The notes beneath the pieces were generated by a model that saw nothing but the letters and a program-made list of their open reading frames with translations, had not been told where the DNA came from and ran no database searches. The position numbers and the translations under genes were made by a program. Below, piece by piece: positions 18,649 through 28,906 of a stretch of DNA of 64,000 nt. The stretch is from Phycisphaerae bacterium (lineage in GTDB: Bacteria > Planctomycetota > Phycisphaerae > UBA1845), in assembly GCA_013360585.1 (NCBI GenBank), contig JABWBH010000006.1:1-64000 (forward strand), in the 5' to 3' direction. Positions within the stretch are counted from its first letter, which is position 1. Each line of letters starts with the position of its first letter.

Positions 18649-20916
18649 TCACTGATCTTCCGAGCGCAGCCGCCACGCCCTGGCAGCGCCGCCGACGCCC
18701 TCCGCGACCGGCTCAAAGATGTCGCTCCGCGCGGTCATCCAGATCTCCTCGATCGTGCGGGGCGGAAGGGCTGCCACCGCATCCACGCCGACATCCCGCA
18801 GGCGCCCGACCCACGTCTCGAAATCCGCCTCGGCAAGCAGTTCCTCCCCGAGGCGGTAGTCGATCACCGAGCCGTCGCGCGTCGGAGCGATGTAGACGAC
18901 CTTGTTGGACAGCCGACGTCCGAGGAAGGGATAGCGAAACCAGTTGTGCCCGATGCCGTCGAACCCGGCGGCAACGGCGATCGTGAGGGAGGCTGTCGGC
19001 GTCGATCCGCGCCCGGGAACTCCGGGCGCCGCGTCAAAATGACGCCAGATCGTCCAACTGGCGGCGTAATCGGAGCGCAGAGGATGGGCGTCATACGCGC
19101 GACCCTCCGCCGCGGCGGCGTAGATCGGGTAACGCCAGCGGTCCTTGTGCGTCTGAAACCAGGGCAAACAAGCTGCGAGTCCCACGGCCGCCGCCGCAAC
19201 CTTCACGCCCGCGCGTGATGCGCGGAGGCGCGGAAGGATATACCCCAACGCCCACGCGGCACAGCCCAGAATCGCCGCCACGCCGAAAACAGGCATCGCG
19301 CCGATGCCTGCGGCGACATCCTCGCGACTCCAGCCGAGCGGAATCGCCAACCCCACGCCGACAGCCGCCGCAATCGTCGCAAGCGTCTCAAAGGCGCGCC
19401 GGGGAAGGTGCGTTGCAAGAATGACGAGCACGGCGCACGGTAAAGCGAGGAAGCGTCCGGCGGACAACACGAACAACGTTCGCAGCGCCCGCTCGCTTTC
19501 CGATGCGAAACCGGCGATGACGGTCCCCGCCCCCGCGAGCATCAGGGCGGACGTCCACGCGACCGCGCTCGACGCCGCGTCGCGCGCTTTGCATTGCCGC
19601 AATGACGCCGCCCCCTCCGTCCGCCGTGCTCGAGTGCGCTTCAGATTCGAGAGGACGATCCCCCCCGCGCCGGCGCCCCCGGCCAGCAGCCAGACCGGCC
19701 AGAGCGGCCCGAGTCCGAGGTGCTCCTCTGCGCGCAGCAGGTGCGGGAAACTCAAAGCGTCAACCAGCTTCACCCCGTCGAAATCCAGCCCGCGGGCGAT
19801 CCGTGCGGAATGCACGAGCGTCCGCTCTTCATTGCCGGGCAGGAGGACGCTCTGCCCCACCCCCACTTCAAGCGGGTAGAGCGGATTCCCCGTGTCGCGC
19901 CACGCGATCACATAACCCGGCAGCGCCGGGAGGCACGCCAGAACGATCCGCGCTGCTTTCACCCGGCGCTGCGGCGCTTTGCCCCACGCCCCACCGACGA
20001 CGACCACGCCGCCCAGCAGCAGGGGCAGCGCCGTCACCTTTACCCCCGCGGCGCAGGCCAGCGCCGCGACCGCCAGCGCCGCGTCCCCACCGCAAGGCCG
20101 GACAAGGGCGCGCCGAAGAAAGGGTGCGGAAAGCAGAACCAGCGCAAGCGTCGTGTTCTCCACGTAGGCGGCCGTCAGGTAGTTCACCACCGCCGGCAAC
20201 GTCAACACGGCGAGCGCCGCCGCCGTCGCGGTCCGGCGACGCGCGCCGAGACTGCGCGCCGTCCCCCACGCCCCCAGCCCGATCAACGCCCAGATCGACG
20301 CTCCGGCCGGCGCCAGCAGCAAGTCCGACCGCAAGGGAAGCATCGCCACCGCCCAGAGCAGGTCGCCACCGGGAGGGGAGTACGCGTAATACCCCCACGC
20401 ATCGGGGGCGATCTCGTGTGCCCAGTGTCCGGTTTGAACCCAGCGTCCGGCCTTGAACAGATGATACGTGAGGGCATCCCACGCCAGCGGCGGAGCGACG
20501 AGTCCGCGCAGAACGCGGACCGCAACAATCGCCAGCGAGGCGATCGCAACTCCCGTCAGCGGCCCGCGCATGCCGCACGTGATTCTCCTGAAAGCGGTGG
20601 CGATGTCCGTCGAGAGGGAAACGCTCGGAGGCCGGGGCGAGCGAGAAAGCAGAAATCCGGCCCGGATCAGAACAAGAACCAGCAAGACGATCTCGATCCG
20701 GAACGCGCCGAGGCTGAGCAACGTCGAACCCAGCGTCATCATCAGCCAGCAGGAGACGATCGCAGCCGCAGCAAGACGCAGGACCGGTCCGCTGCGCGGA
20801 GCAAGCCGCAACGCGGCGCGGTGAGCGAGGCTCGCCGTCAGCACGACGATTCCGGCTGCGGCCAGCCCCCCGAGAAAGATCCTGAAATCACCGGACAAAC
20901 CTTCGCTCCGCGCCAC
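18649..20916 (-). CDS. Large polytopic membrane protein, glycosyltransferase 39/87-like
   Basis: Multiple TM segments; PPLAWDALTYHLFKAGRWVQTGHW periplasmic loop resembling GT-C enzymes. Confidence 0.7.
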   Translation of the reverse strand: MARSEGLSGDFRIFLGGLAAAGIVVLTASLAHRAALRLAPRSGPVLRLAAAAIVSCWLMMTLGSTLLSLGAFRIEIVLLVLVLIRAGFLLSRSPRPPSVSLSTDIATAFRRITCGMRGPLTGVAIASLAIVAVRVLRGLVAPPLAWDALTYHLFKAGRWVQTGHWAHEIAPDAWGYYAYSPPGGDLLWAVAMLPLRSDLLLAPAGASIWALIGLGAWGTARSLGARRRTATAAALAVLTLPAVVNYLTAAYVENTTLALVLLSAPFLRRALVRPCGGDAALAVAALACAAGVKVTALPLLLGGVVVVGGAWGKAPQRRVKAARIVLACLPALPGYVIAWRDTGNPLYPLEVGVGQSVLLPGNEERTLVHSARIARGLDFDGVKLVDALSFPHLLRAEEHLGLGPLWPVWLLAGGAGAGGIVLSNLKRTRARRTEGAASLRQCKARDAASSAVAWTSALMLAGAGTVIAGFASESERALRTLFVLSAGRFLALPCAVLVILATHLPRRAFETLATIAAAVGVGLAIPLGWSREDVAAGIGAMPVFGVAAILGCAAWALGYILPRLRASRAGVKVAAAAVGLAACLPWFQTHKDRWRYPIYAAAAEGRAYDAHPLRSDYAASWTIWRHFDAAPGVPGRGSTPTASLTIAVAAGFDGIGHNWFRYPFLGRRLSNKVVYIAPTRDGSVIDYRLGEELLAEADFETWVGRLRDVGVDAVAALPPRTIEEIWMTARSDIFEPVAEGVGGAARAWRLRSEDQ

Positions 20917-20946
20917 AGCCGGCGTCAGGACGACCGCACCCGCACC

Positions 20947-21648
20947 TCAATTGAAGAAGCGGAAGCGCACGATGGCGACCATCGCGGTGACCGCGTCACG
21001 CCAGCCGATCTTCTTCCCCTCGGCGTAGGTCCGTCCGGAGTAGCTGATGCCGACCTCGTAAATGCGCCAGCGGCCGCGGGCGATCTTCGCCGTCAGCTCG
21101 GGTTCAATCGTAAACCGGTTGCTGCGCAGGGACAGCCCCGCGACCACCTCTCTGCGGAAAACCTTGTAACAGGTCTCCATGTCAGTGAGGTTGAGGTTTG
21201 TCATCATGTTCGAGAAGAGCGTCAGGAACCGGTTGCCGATGTAGTGCCAGAAATACAGAACCCGGTGTGCCTTGCTGCCGACGAAGCGCGAGCCGAAAAC
21301 GACGTCGGCCTTGCCCTCGAGGATCGGTTCGAGCAGCGCCGGGTAATCCGCCGGATCATACTCGAGGTCGGCGTCCTGGATGAGCACGATGTCGCCTTGA
21401 GCAAGGCGAAATCCTTCGCGCAGAGCGGCGCCCTTGCCCTGGTTGCGCTCCTGAAGGCGGATGTCGAACCGCTGACCGGGCCAGCGGGCCTGGATTTTCG
21501 GATAAAGCTCACGTGTCCCGTCCGTGCTGCCGTCGTCCACGAGAATGATCTGGCGGTCCAGCCTCACGTCGATCGACAGCACACGCTCGATGATCGCTTC
21601 GAGCGTCTTCACCTCATTGAACACGGGGATGACAATCGACAGGAGCAT
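20947..21648 (-). CDS. Glycosyltransferase family 2 (DPM1-like)
   Basis: [63 protein letters not shown]. Confidence 0.93.
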   Translation of the reverse strand: MLLSIVIPVFNEVKTLEAIIERVLSIDVRLDRQIILVDDGSTDGTRELYPKIQARWPGQRFDIRLQERNQGKGAALREGFRLAQGDIVLIQDADLEYDPADYPALLEPILEGKADVVFGSRFVGSKAHRVLYFWHYIGNRFLTLFSNMMTNLNLTDMETCYKVFRREVVAGLSLRSNRFTIEPELTAKIARGRWRIYEVGISYSGRTYAEGKKIGWRDAVTAMVAIVRFRFFN

Positions 21649-21653
21649 GAGGT

Positions 21654-22667
21654 TCAGGTGACAAATCCGCGGGCGATGAGATCCTGAATGTCGATCAAGC
21701 CGGTTGCGCCGTCGGCCGCATCCACGACGGGCAGGTCGTCGATCGCGTACTGCTGCATGATCCGCAGCGCCTCGACCGCCGGCTCGTCCTCGCCGACGCG
21801 CTTCGGGTTTCGGGTCATAACGTCCGCCACCTTCAGCGCCGACAGGGGTTCCGCGCGGGAGAGCAGGCGGAAAAAGTCGCCGTGGGTGACGATGCCGACG
21901 AGGCGACCGGCGGGATCGACGACGCAGGCGGCTCCCGCCCGCTTCGGCGCCGCGAGGATCGCCCGGTAACAGTCCTCCAGGGTCGCCGCCTCCGGGACGA
22001 TCGGACAGTTCGGACCGGTGCGCATGACCTCCCGGGCCCGCATCAACAGGCGCCCGAGCGCGCCGCCGGGGTGATTGCGGGCGTACTGCTCCGGCGTGAA
22101 CCGGCGGACTTCCATCACCGTCAGGGCCAGCGCGTCGCCCAGCGCCAGCATCGCCGCACCCGAAGAACTGGGCGCCAGTCCGAGCGGACACGCTTCCGGC
22201 GTCTGCCCGATGTCAAGCACGACGTCCGCATGCCGGGCGCACATCGAGTCCAGCCGGGCGGTCAGGAGGATGATCCGACAACCTTGCCCACATAGCACGG
22301 GCAAAAGACCGGCAAGCTCAGACCCGCCGCTTTTTGACAGCGCCAGGATGACGTCGTCGGCGTGGATCATGCCCAGGTCGCCGTGGAGCGCCTCGACCGG
22401 GTGAATCCGGTAGGAAAGCGTCCCCGTGCTCGCCAGGGTCGCCTGAATCTTGTTGCCGATCAGACCGGCCTTGCCCATCCCGGTCACGCCGACGCGCCCG
22501 GTCGAGTCAAGAATCATCTCGACCGCCTTGACGAACGCGTTGTCAAGCCGGGCGTCGGCGTCGAGGATCGCCTCGGCCTCACGCCGCAGGACCGAGTGCC
22601 CGCGCCGAAGGATATTCTCGGTCCGATCCGTGTCGCCCCCCTGCCCCACCGTGATAGTCTCCGTCAT
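21654..22667 (-). CDS. kdsD: D-arabinose-5-phosphate isomerase (SIS + 2 CBS domains)
   Basis: [51 protein letters not shown], two CBS motifs. Confidence 0.93.
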   Translation of the reverse strand: MTETITVGQGGDTDRTENILRRGHSVLRREAEAILDADARLDNAFVKAVEMILDSTGRVGVTGMGKAGLIGNKIQATLASTGTLSYRIHPVEALHGDLGMIHADDVILALSKSGGSELAGLLPVLCGQGCRIILLTARLDSMCARHADVVLDIGQTPEACPLGLAPSSSGAAMLALGDALALTVMEVRRFTPEQYARNHPGGALGRLLMRAREVMRTGPNCPIVPEAATLEDCYRAILAAPKRAGAACVVDPAGRLVGIVTHGDFFRLLSRAEPLSALKVADVMTRNPKRVGEDEPAVEALRIMQQYAIDDLPVVDAADGATGLIDIQDLIARGFVT

Positions 22668-22770
22668 GCCCACGGAGGGATTGTGCAGGAAGGCGGGCCG
22701 GACATCAACGTGGCGCAGCGCCGGGGTGGCGGCAGAGGTCTCGTTGCTCCGGGGGCGCGGATTCCGGACA

Positions 22771-23568
22771 ATGCCGGGCATGTTGCGCCACCTGCGACTG
22801 ATCCCGATCTTTGTGCGCGTCAGCTTCCAGAATGACGCCGCGTACCGCGCGGACTTCATTCTGCACTCGATCCTGGCGCTCCTCCAGCTTGCGGCGGAGT
22901 TGATCGGAGTCTGGATTATCTTTTCGAACACGACCTCAATCGCCGGTTGGACGGCGTGGCAGGTCCTGACGTTGATGGGGGTGTTCCGGATGATGAGCGG
23001 GATCATCGGCCTGGTCATCGCCCCGAATATGCGGCTTATCATGGAGGACATCCGATCCGGGTCGCTGGATTTCGTCCTGCTCAAGCCGGTCAACGCCCAG
23101 TTCTACGCCAGCATCCGGCAGGTGATTCTGTGGCGCGGGGCGGATATTGTGGCCGGTCTGATCCTGATCGGAGTCGCCGGGTTCAAGCTGGGCACGGGCG
23201 TGGAGGCGATCGCGGCGGCGGGGTTCGCCCTGATGCTCGCGGCCGGGGCGACGATCATTTACTCGATCTGGTTGATCCTGGCGACGCTGGCGTTCTGGCT
23301 GACCCGGATCGCCAACATCGAGATGGTGTTCTGGAACGTCTTCGAGGCGGGGCGCTACCCGGTGGACATCTACCAGCCGCGGCTGCGCTGGACGCTGACC
23401 TACATCATCCCGCTGGCGTTCCTGACGACGTATCCGGCGGCGACGCTGCTGGGCAAGTCCGCGCCGTCGGTTCTGCTGGTGGCGTGGGGGGCGGCGACGG
23501 CGGCACTGGTCGCGGCGACGTGGTTCTTCCGGTTCGGGTTGCGTCGTTACAGCGGCGCGTCGGCGTAG
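22771..23568 (+). CDS. ABC-2 (DUF990-type) transporter permease
   Basis: FQNDAAYRADFILHSILALLQLAAELIGVWIIF, LDFVLLKPVNAQFYASIRQ, PLAFLTTYPA. Confidence 0.85.
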   Translation: MPGMLRHLRLIPIFVRVSFQNDAAYRADFILHSILALLQLAAELIGVWIIFSNTTSIAGWTAWQVLTLMGVFRMMSGIIGLVIAPNMRLIMEDIRSGSLDFVLLKPVNAQFYASIRQVILWRGADIVAGLILIGVAGFKLGTGVEAIAAAGFALMLAAGATIIYSIWLILATLAFWLTRIANIEMVFWNVFEAGRYPVDIYQPRLRWTLTYIIPLAFLTTYPAATLLGKSAPSVLLVAWGAATAALVAATWFFRFGLRRYSGASA

Positions 23569-23645
23569 GCAGCGCCGATCCGCCGGCATCCGACGGCTTG
23601 CCGGGGCTTGTGACCTCGTCCGTCCGCGTCATACTGGCGAGTCCG

Positions 23646-24764
23646 ATGGCGTCCGTCACGCTTGAAAACGTGTCCAAGTCGTATCCGTCGCGCAAGGGCG
23701 CGGTCTGCGCGGTGCGCGGGTTCAATCTCGATATCCGCGACGGCGAATTCGTCGTGCTCGTCGGCCCGTCGGGCTGCGGCAAGACGACGACGCTGCGGAT
23801 GATCGCGGGGCTGGAAGAGGTCAGCGGCGGGGTGATCCGCATCGGCGATCGCGTCGTCAACGACGTGCAGCCGAAGGACCGGGATGTGGCGATGGTGTTT
23901 CAGAACTACGCCCTGTATCCGCACATGACCGTGTACGACAACCTGGCTTTCGCCCTGAAGATCCGCCGGATGCCGAAAGCGGACATCCGCGCGCGGGTTC
24001 ATGAGGTCGCCGAAATGCTGCACATCGCGGGGTTGCTGGACCGTCGGCCGAAGGATCTGTCGGGGGGCGAGCGGCAGCGCGTCGCCGTCGGACGGGCGAT
24101 CGTGCGCCGACCGAGCGTCTTCCTCTTTGACGAGCCGCTCAGCAACCTCGACGCGCGTCTGCGTCTGCACACGCGGACCGAGCTGAAGGCGCTGCACCAG
24201 CGCCTCGGAACGACGTGCATCTACGTCACGCACGATCAGGAGGAGGCGATGACGCTCGGGGAGCGCCTCGTGCTCATGCGCGACGGCGTGATTCAGCAGT
24301 CCGGGCCTCCGATGGAGCTTTACACGCGGCCGGTCAACCGCTTCGCGGCGAGTTTCATCGGCTCACCGGGAATGAACTTTCTTCAGGCGACGCGCGACGA
24401 CGGACGGTGGCGTCTGACCGCGGGCGGATACTGGCGGCGCGACCGCGAACCGTCGTCCGAAGCGGCACGGGTCGCCGTGGAACTCGCCTTCCGTCCCGAG
24501 CATGTGCGGCTTCAAGGCGACGGCGGAACACCGGCTCGCGTAAACGACGGCGCGCTGTGCTTCAGCGGAAGCGTGAGCGTGGTGGAGCCGCTGGGCGAGA
24601 CGATGAACGTTCACATCATGCTGTCATCGGGCGAGTCCGTCATCGCGCGCGTGCCGCCGGTCACGCCCGTTTCGCCGGGGAGCGCCGTCACGGCGATCGT
24701 CGACGGGGAGCGTGTTCACGTTTTCGACGACGGCGACGACGGCGAGAACGGCGCGCGAGTTTAA
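23646..24764 (+). CDS. ABC transporter ATP-binding protein, UgpC/MalK-type with TOBE domain
   Basis: GPSGCGKTTTLRMIAGLE Walker A, MVFQNYALYPHMTV, LSGGERQRVAVGRAIVRRPSVFLFDEPLSNLDARLR, C-terminal TOBE. Confidence 0.95.
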   Translation: MASVTLENVSKSYPSRKGAVCAVRGFNLDIRDGEFVVLVGPSGCGKTTTLRMIAGLEEVSGGVIRIGDRVVNDVQPKDRDVAMVFQNYALYPHMTVYDNLAFALKIRRMPKADIRARVHEVAEMLHIAGLLDRRPKDLSGGERQRVAVGRAIVRRPSVFLFDEPLSNLDARLRLHTRTELKALHQRLGTTCIYVTHDQEEAMTLGERLVLMRDGVIQQSGPPMELYTRPVNRFAASFIGSPGMNFLQATRDDGRWRLTAGGYWRRDREPSSEAARVAVELAFRPEHVRLQGDGGTPARVNDGALCFSGSVSVVEPLGETMNVHIMLSSGESVIARVPPVTPVSPGSAVTAIVDGERVHVFDDGDDGENGARV

Positions 24765-24773
24765 TCCGACCGC

Positions 24774-25739
24774 TCAGACCCGCAGGAGTCCGAGCATCTT
24801 CGCCGCCACGGTCGGCAGTTCGAGCAACTTCGGCGGGCGCGGACCGGCGGCCGTGTGATGCAGGAGGATGAGCGTCTGATCGTCCTCAGCGGGCTTTGCG
24901 CCGCGGAACCGGTTGATCCGCTCCAGGAGGCCGGCGCTTAGGGTCGCCGGGCGGTGAGGATCCGACTGCTCCAGCATGCGGCGCAATCCTTCAGGACCGA
25001 GCATCTCTCCCTCGGGAGACTCCGCCTCCACGACGCCGTCGGTGTAGATGAGCACCAGATCGTCGGGATCCAGCGTCACGGAGAACTGCTCATACTCGGT
25101 GGGGGCGACAATGCCCAGCGGCAGGTTGGCGAGGCGCTTTGCTCCAGCGGGAGCCCGCGCGGCGGAAGGCGACGGCTCGCTTTCCGAAGCCGGTTCAAGC
25201 GGCTGCCAGCGATCGAGCCGCGAGCGATACCACCACGGCGCCGGATGCCCTGCGAGACACACGATCAACTCACGGGTGGGTGCGTAATACGTCGCCAGGG
25301 CGGCCGTGGCGAAGACGCCCTGAGACGAACGACGTGAGAACTCGTCGTTCAACGCGCGTACGAACCGGGATTGATCGACAGTGTCGATGTGCTTGCGCAT
25401 CAGGCGTCGTAGTTCGACGGCGACGCCCGCGACCGCCTGTCCGTGTCCGGCCACATCGGCGACGGCGAACCGGGCGATCTTCCCGCCGCCGCAGGTGGAG
25501 ACGTAATGAATGTCGCCCCCGAGGGACTCGCCGTGGTAGGTTTCGCCGCAGACCCACGCGTCAATGCCCGGCACGCGGACCCCCGAGCGCACCGCATGAT
25601 TTCCGCCCCAGATCTCGAGGCAGTGCATCGCGTGAAGCGGGTTGGCCCGCGTTTCCGGACCCTCGGCCGGTTCTATCACGGACGCCCACCCTTCCGTGGT
25701 TTCAATGATACTCTGGTATGTCGTGGGTAATGCGGTCAC
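24774..25739 (-). CDS. PP2C-like SpoIIE/RsbU-type serine phosphatase
   Basis: GGDIHYVSTCGGGKIARFAVADVAGHGQAVAGVA, LVLIYTDGVVEAESPEGEMLG. Confidence 0.9.
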   Translation of the reverse strand: MTALPTTYQSIIETTEGWASVIEPAEGPETRANPLHAMHCLEIWGGNHAVRSGVRVPGIDAWVCGETYHGESLGGDIHYVSTCGGGKIARFAVADVAGHGQAVAGVAVELRRLMRKHIDTVDQSRFVRALNDEFSRRSSQGVFATAALATYYAPTRELIVCLAGHPAPWWYRSRLDRWQPLEPASESEPSPSAARAPAGAKRLANLPLGIVAPTEYEQFSVTLDPDDLVLIYTDGVVEAESPEGEMLGPEGLRRMLEQSDPHRPATLSAGLLERINRFRGAKPAEDDQTLILLHHTAAGPRPPKLLELPTVAAKMLGLLRV

Positions 25740-25807
25740 ACTGCCTCAGATGCGCCGCAGGCGGTTGACGTTACACCGCGTGACCGGCGGCGGGGATACG
25801 GAGCAAG

Positions 25808-27154
25808 ATGCGGGAGGGGCAGACAAAATCGATCAGTGAGGGTACGCCGCCCACGGCAAAGCAGGGTTCGGTCCGACGGGCGGCGGTGGCGGTGTTCGTG
25901 GTCGCCCTCGGGTTGCGTCTGGCGTTCGCTTTCGCGTTCGGCGGAAACGAGATCGTGGCGCGGTTCGGGGGGAACCGGGAGGATCCGCAGGTATACGACT
26001 GGGCGGCGAGGAACCTGCTGGAGGACGGCGTGCTCGGGTTCCGAGGCAAGCCCAGCGCTCGTCGAGGTCCGGCGTACCCGCTGTTTCTCTCCGGGATTTA
26101 CGCCGCCGTGGGAGATGCGCCGCTTCGAGTGCGGGTCGTCCAGTCCGGTGTGGATGCGACCGCGGCGGTGTTGATTCTTCTGGCCGTCGCCAGCGTCGCG
26201 GGTCGCCGCGCCGGAGTGCTCTCCGGAATCACTTACGCTGGTTACCCGATCTTTGTCTTCAACGCATCGGAGATCATGACCGAGGTACTCGCGCTGATGT
26301 TCCTCGCCGGCGGGATGCTGGCGTTGTTCCGCGCGGTCAGCGCTCAGGATGGGCGGAAACCCAGCCTGGTCTGGTCCGCAGCCTGCGGCGTGTGTTGCGG
26401 GCTGGCGGCGCTGACGCGGGAGAATCTGGCGCTGGTGGGGGCTTTGTGGGCCGCAGCGATGCTTGTCGCGGGGAAGGCGACGGGGGTGCGGGAACGAGTC
26501 TGCCGTGCGGGAGCCGTGGCGCTGGGGTTTGCGGTCGCGTATGCGCCGTGGGTTGTGCGCAACACGATCGTGTTCGGCACGTTCATGCCTGCCGGAAGCA
26601 GCGGCGGAGAGAACCTTCTCCGTGGCGCGGGCCTGGCGCGGGAAGGATCGGCGTTCAAGTGGCGGGAGTGTCTCAGCGAGAACGGGTTGCTGGATTACTG
26701 GGCCTATCACAATCCGATCAACCGGGGTGCGGCGTTCCCGGATGAGATCGAGAGCGACCGGCGAGCGGCGGCACTGGCGGCGACGTGGATCCGGGAGGAT
26801 CCGGCGCGGCACGTTGTTTACGGCGTGGAGAAAGTTCTGCGCTTGCTGATTCAGATCGAGGAGCGGACCGGGAGTTCCGGGGGCGTCCTGCGGGCGGGGC
26901 AGGCGTGGGCGTACCGCTTGGTTGCGACACTGGGCGTGATCGGCGCGATCGTGCTGTGGCGACGGGGCGGGCGCTTCGCGGTCGGGGCGCTGGCGCTGCT
27001 GTCGCTTTCGGGGTGGGCGGTGATCTTCGTCGTGGTGGCGTGGAAGCGCTACCGGTACGTGACGTTCGACCTGGCGTGCGTGGCGCTGGCGGGCGTCGCC
27101 CTCGACGCGCTGATCGCGCGGGTTCGGGCGCGCCGCGCGGCGGATCAATCCTGA
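25808..27154 (+). CDS. ArnT/GT39-like membrane glycosyltransferase
   Basis: LRLAFAFAFGGNEIVARFGGNREDPQVYDWAARNLLEDG, multiple TM segments. Confidence 0.75.
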   Translation: MREGQTKSISEGTPPTAKQGSVRRAAVAVFVVALGLRLAFAFAFGGNEIVARFGGNREDPQVYDWAARNLLEDGVLGFRGKPSARRGPAYPLFLSGIYAAVGDAPLRVRVVQSGVDATAAVLILLAVASVAGRRAGVLSGITYAGYPIFVFNASEIMTEVLALMFLAGGMLALFRAVSAQDGRKPSLVWSAACGVCCGLAALTRENLALVGALWAAAMLVAGKATGVRERVCRAGAVALGFAVAYAPWVVRNTIVFGTFMPAGSSGGENLLRGAGLAREGSAFKWRECLSENGLLDYWAYHNPINRGAAFPDEIESDRRAAALAATWIREDPARHVVYGVEKVLRLLIQIEERTGSSGGVLRAGQAWAYRLVATLGVIGAIVLWRRGGRFAVGALALLSLSGWAVIFVVVAWKRYRYVTFDLACVALAGVALDALIARVRARRAADQS

Positions 27155-27906
27155 TCGGGCATGCCGTCGATCTCGTCGCGGAGACGGGCGGCTTCCTCGA
27201 AGCGTTCGTCCTCGATCGCGCGGCGCAGTTTCTCGCGCAGGTTGGATCGAGGCTGCGCCGGAAGGTCCGACGCGAGCTTGGCGCGCATGTTGCGCAGGAT
27301 GCGCACTTCCTCGCTGCGTTCGTAAGCTTCAGGCTCGCCGCGTTCGTCATAAATTTCGCGGATCGTGATGAGTCCGCGGTTGACGTGGGCGAGCGCGCTG
27401 TTGGCGTGTCCCTCGCGCAGGGCGAGGTGGGCCTGGGCACGGGCGTTCATCATGACGACGTAAGGGCGGAAGACTTCGAGGCGCCGCGCGTCCTCCGGAT
27501 CGAGGGCGTGATCGCGTACGAAGTCGAGAAGGTTCAGATTGTGCTGGGTGTCCTCGATGACGCGGTCATAATCCTCGAGGACGAAGTAGGCGACGTAGCG
27601 TCGGTAATACTGCGACGCTTCCTCGCGAAGCTGGCGGCATTCCTCGGCCGAAAGTCCGAAGCCGACGACGGTTCCGTTGCGGTCCTCATACTCGGCGAGG
27701 CGCGCCCGGTGGTGATCAAGCAGCGTGTCGTGCCCGAAGGGTCGTCCGCCGTCGGGGCGTCCCTCCGCGAACATCTGAACGATCCCGAGTTCGACGCGCT
27801 GCTGAATCTTGATCAGCCCGTCGGCGCCGCGGATCTTGCGCACGGAAATCTTATCGGAATCATAAGGCCAGTCGAGCAACGCTTCTTTGAGGTCTACGAA
27901 GGACAT
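27145..27906 (-). CDS. UvrB/UvrC (UVR) motif-containing protein
   Basis: C-terminal LREKLRRAIEDERFEEAARLRDEIDGM UVR motif. Confidence 0.8.
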   Translation of the reverse strand: MSFVDLKEALLDWPYDSDKISVRKIRGADGLIKIQQRVELGIVQMFAEGRPDGGRPFGHDTLLDHHRARLAEYEDRNGTVVGFGLSAEECRQLREEASQYYRRYVAYFVLEDYDRVIEDTQHNLNLLDFVRDHALDPEDARRLEVFRPYVVMMNARAQAHLALREGHANSALAHVNRGLITIREIYDERGEPEAYERSEEVRILRNMRAKLASDLPAQPRSNLREKLRRAIEDERFEEAARLRDEIDGMPDQD

Positions 27907-28159
27907 CGTTCACCCTCCCGTCCACGCCCGGCGGGTCGATCGTTCGACCCCGGCGCGATTACGCTCAGCTTACGATTCCGTCGCCTGACTGAACGAGCGA
28001 AAGAGTGCGCGAATGCATCGCTACCGAGAATCCGACGGACCGCCGGTCGTGGCGCGCCCGATCGGCAGAATTCGCCGCCACAACCGGGGATTAACCCGAC
28101 GTGAGGAACCCGCCGGTCGCATGATTCCGCCGGGCCGCAAGCCGGGTTATCCTTTGTAT

Positions 28160-28906
28160 ATGCTGGCAGATGACAGACCCGCGACCTGGAGCCACGAGTT
28201 GCTCCGATCTCCGCACACGACGGCGGACAAGGCCGGTCGCGTCCGGGCGATGTTCAACGCGATCGCGCCGACGTACGAGCGCGTCAACCGCGTGTTCAGC
28301 TTCGGACGCGACGCCGCGTGGCGTCGGGACGCGGTGAGGTTGGCGCGTCTGACCGGAACGGAGCGCGTGTTGGACGTGGCGTGCGGAACCGGGGATCTTG
28401 CGCGGGCGTTTCTGGCCGGGGGTGTGGCGCGCGTCACCGGACTGGATTTCGCGCATGAGATGCTGGTCCGCGCCGCGAGGGGCGGGGGCGGCGCGACGTG
28501 GTGCGAAGGCGACGCGCTGGAGCTGCCTTTTGCGAGCGGGTCATTCGACGTGGTGAGCTGCGCCTTCGGGATCCGCAACTTTCAGGATCTGCGCGCCGGG
28601 TTGGGCGAGTGCTTTCGCGTACTGGCGCCGGGAGGGCGGCTGGTGATCCTCGAATTCTCCCGTCCCGCCGGGAGATTCGCACGATGGTTCACCGAGTTAT
28701 ACACGGCGCGGGTGATGCCACGGCTGGCGACGTGGATGTCGGGCGATCGGACGGGCGCCTATCGCTACCTGCCCAGTTCGGTGGTAACGTTTCCGGGGGC
28801 TGATGCGGTGGCGCAGGAATTGCGCGCCGCAGGGTTTTCGCGGGTTGAGCTTCACCCGCGCACGTTGGGAGTCGTCACGATTTACGTCGCGTGGAACATC
28901 CCGTGA
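28160..28906 (+). CDS. menG: Demethylmenaquinone methyltransferase (UbiE/MenG family)
   Basis: RVRAMFNAIAPTYERVNRVFSFGRDAAWRRDAV, VLDVACGTGDLA, GLDFAHEML, FGIRNFQDLRAGLGECFRVLAPGGRLVILEFS. Confidence 0.93.
   Translation: MLADDRPATWSHELLRSPHTTADKAGRVRAMFNAIAPTYERVNRVFSFGRDAAWRRDAVRLARLTGTERVLDVACGTGDLARAFLAGGVARVTGLDFAHEMLVRAARGGGGATWCEGDALELPFASGSFDVVSCAFGIRNFQDLRAGLGECFRVLAPGGRLVILEFSRPAGRFARWFTELYTARVMPRLATWMSGDRTGAYRYLPSSVVTFPGADAVAQELRAAGFSRVELHPRTLGVVTIYVAWNIP

Noticed and set aside
22947-24764. 605-aa ORF before the ABC ATPase
   Set aside because: The N-terminal ~230 aa is an alternate frame of the ABC-2 permease; the real ATPase starts at 23646.
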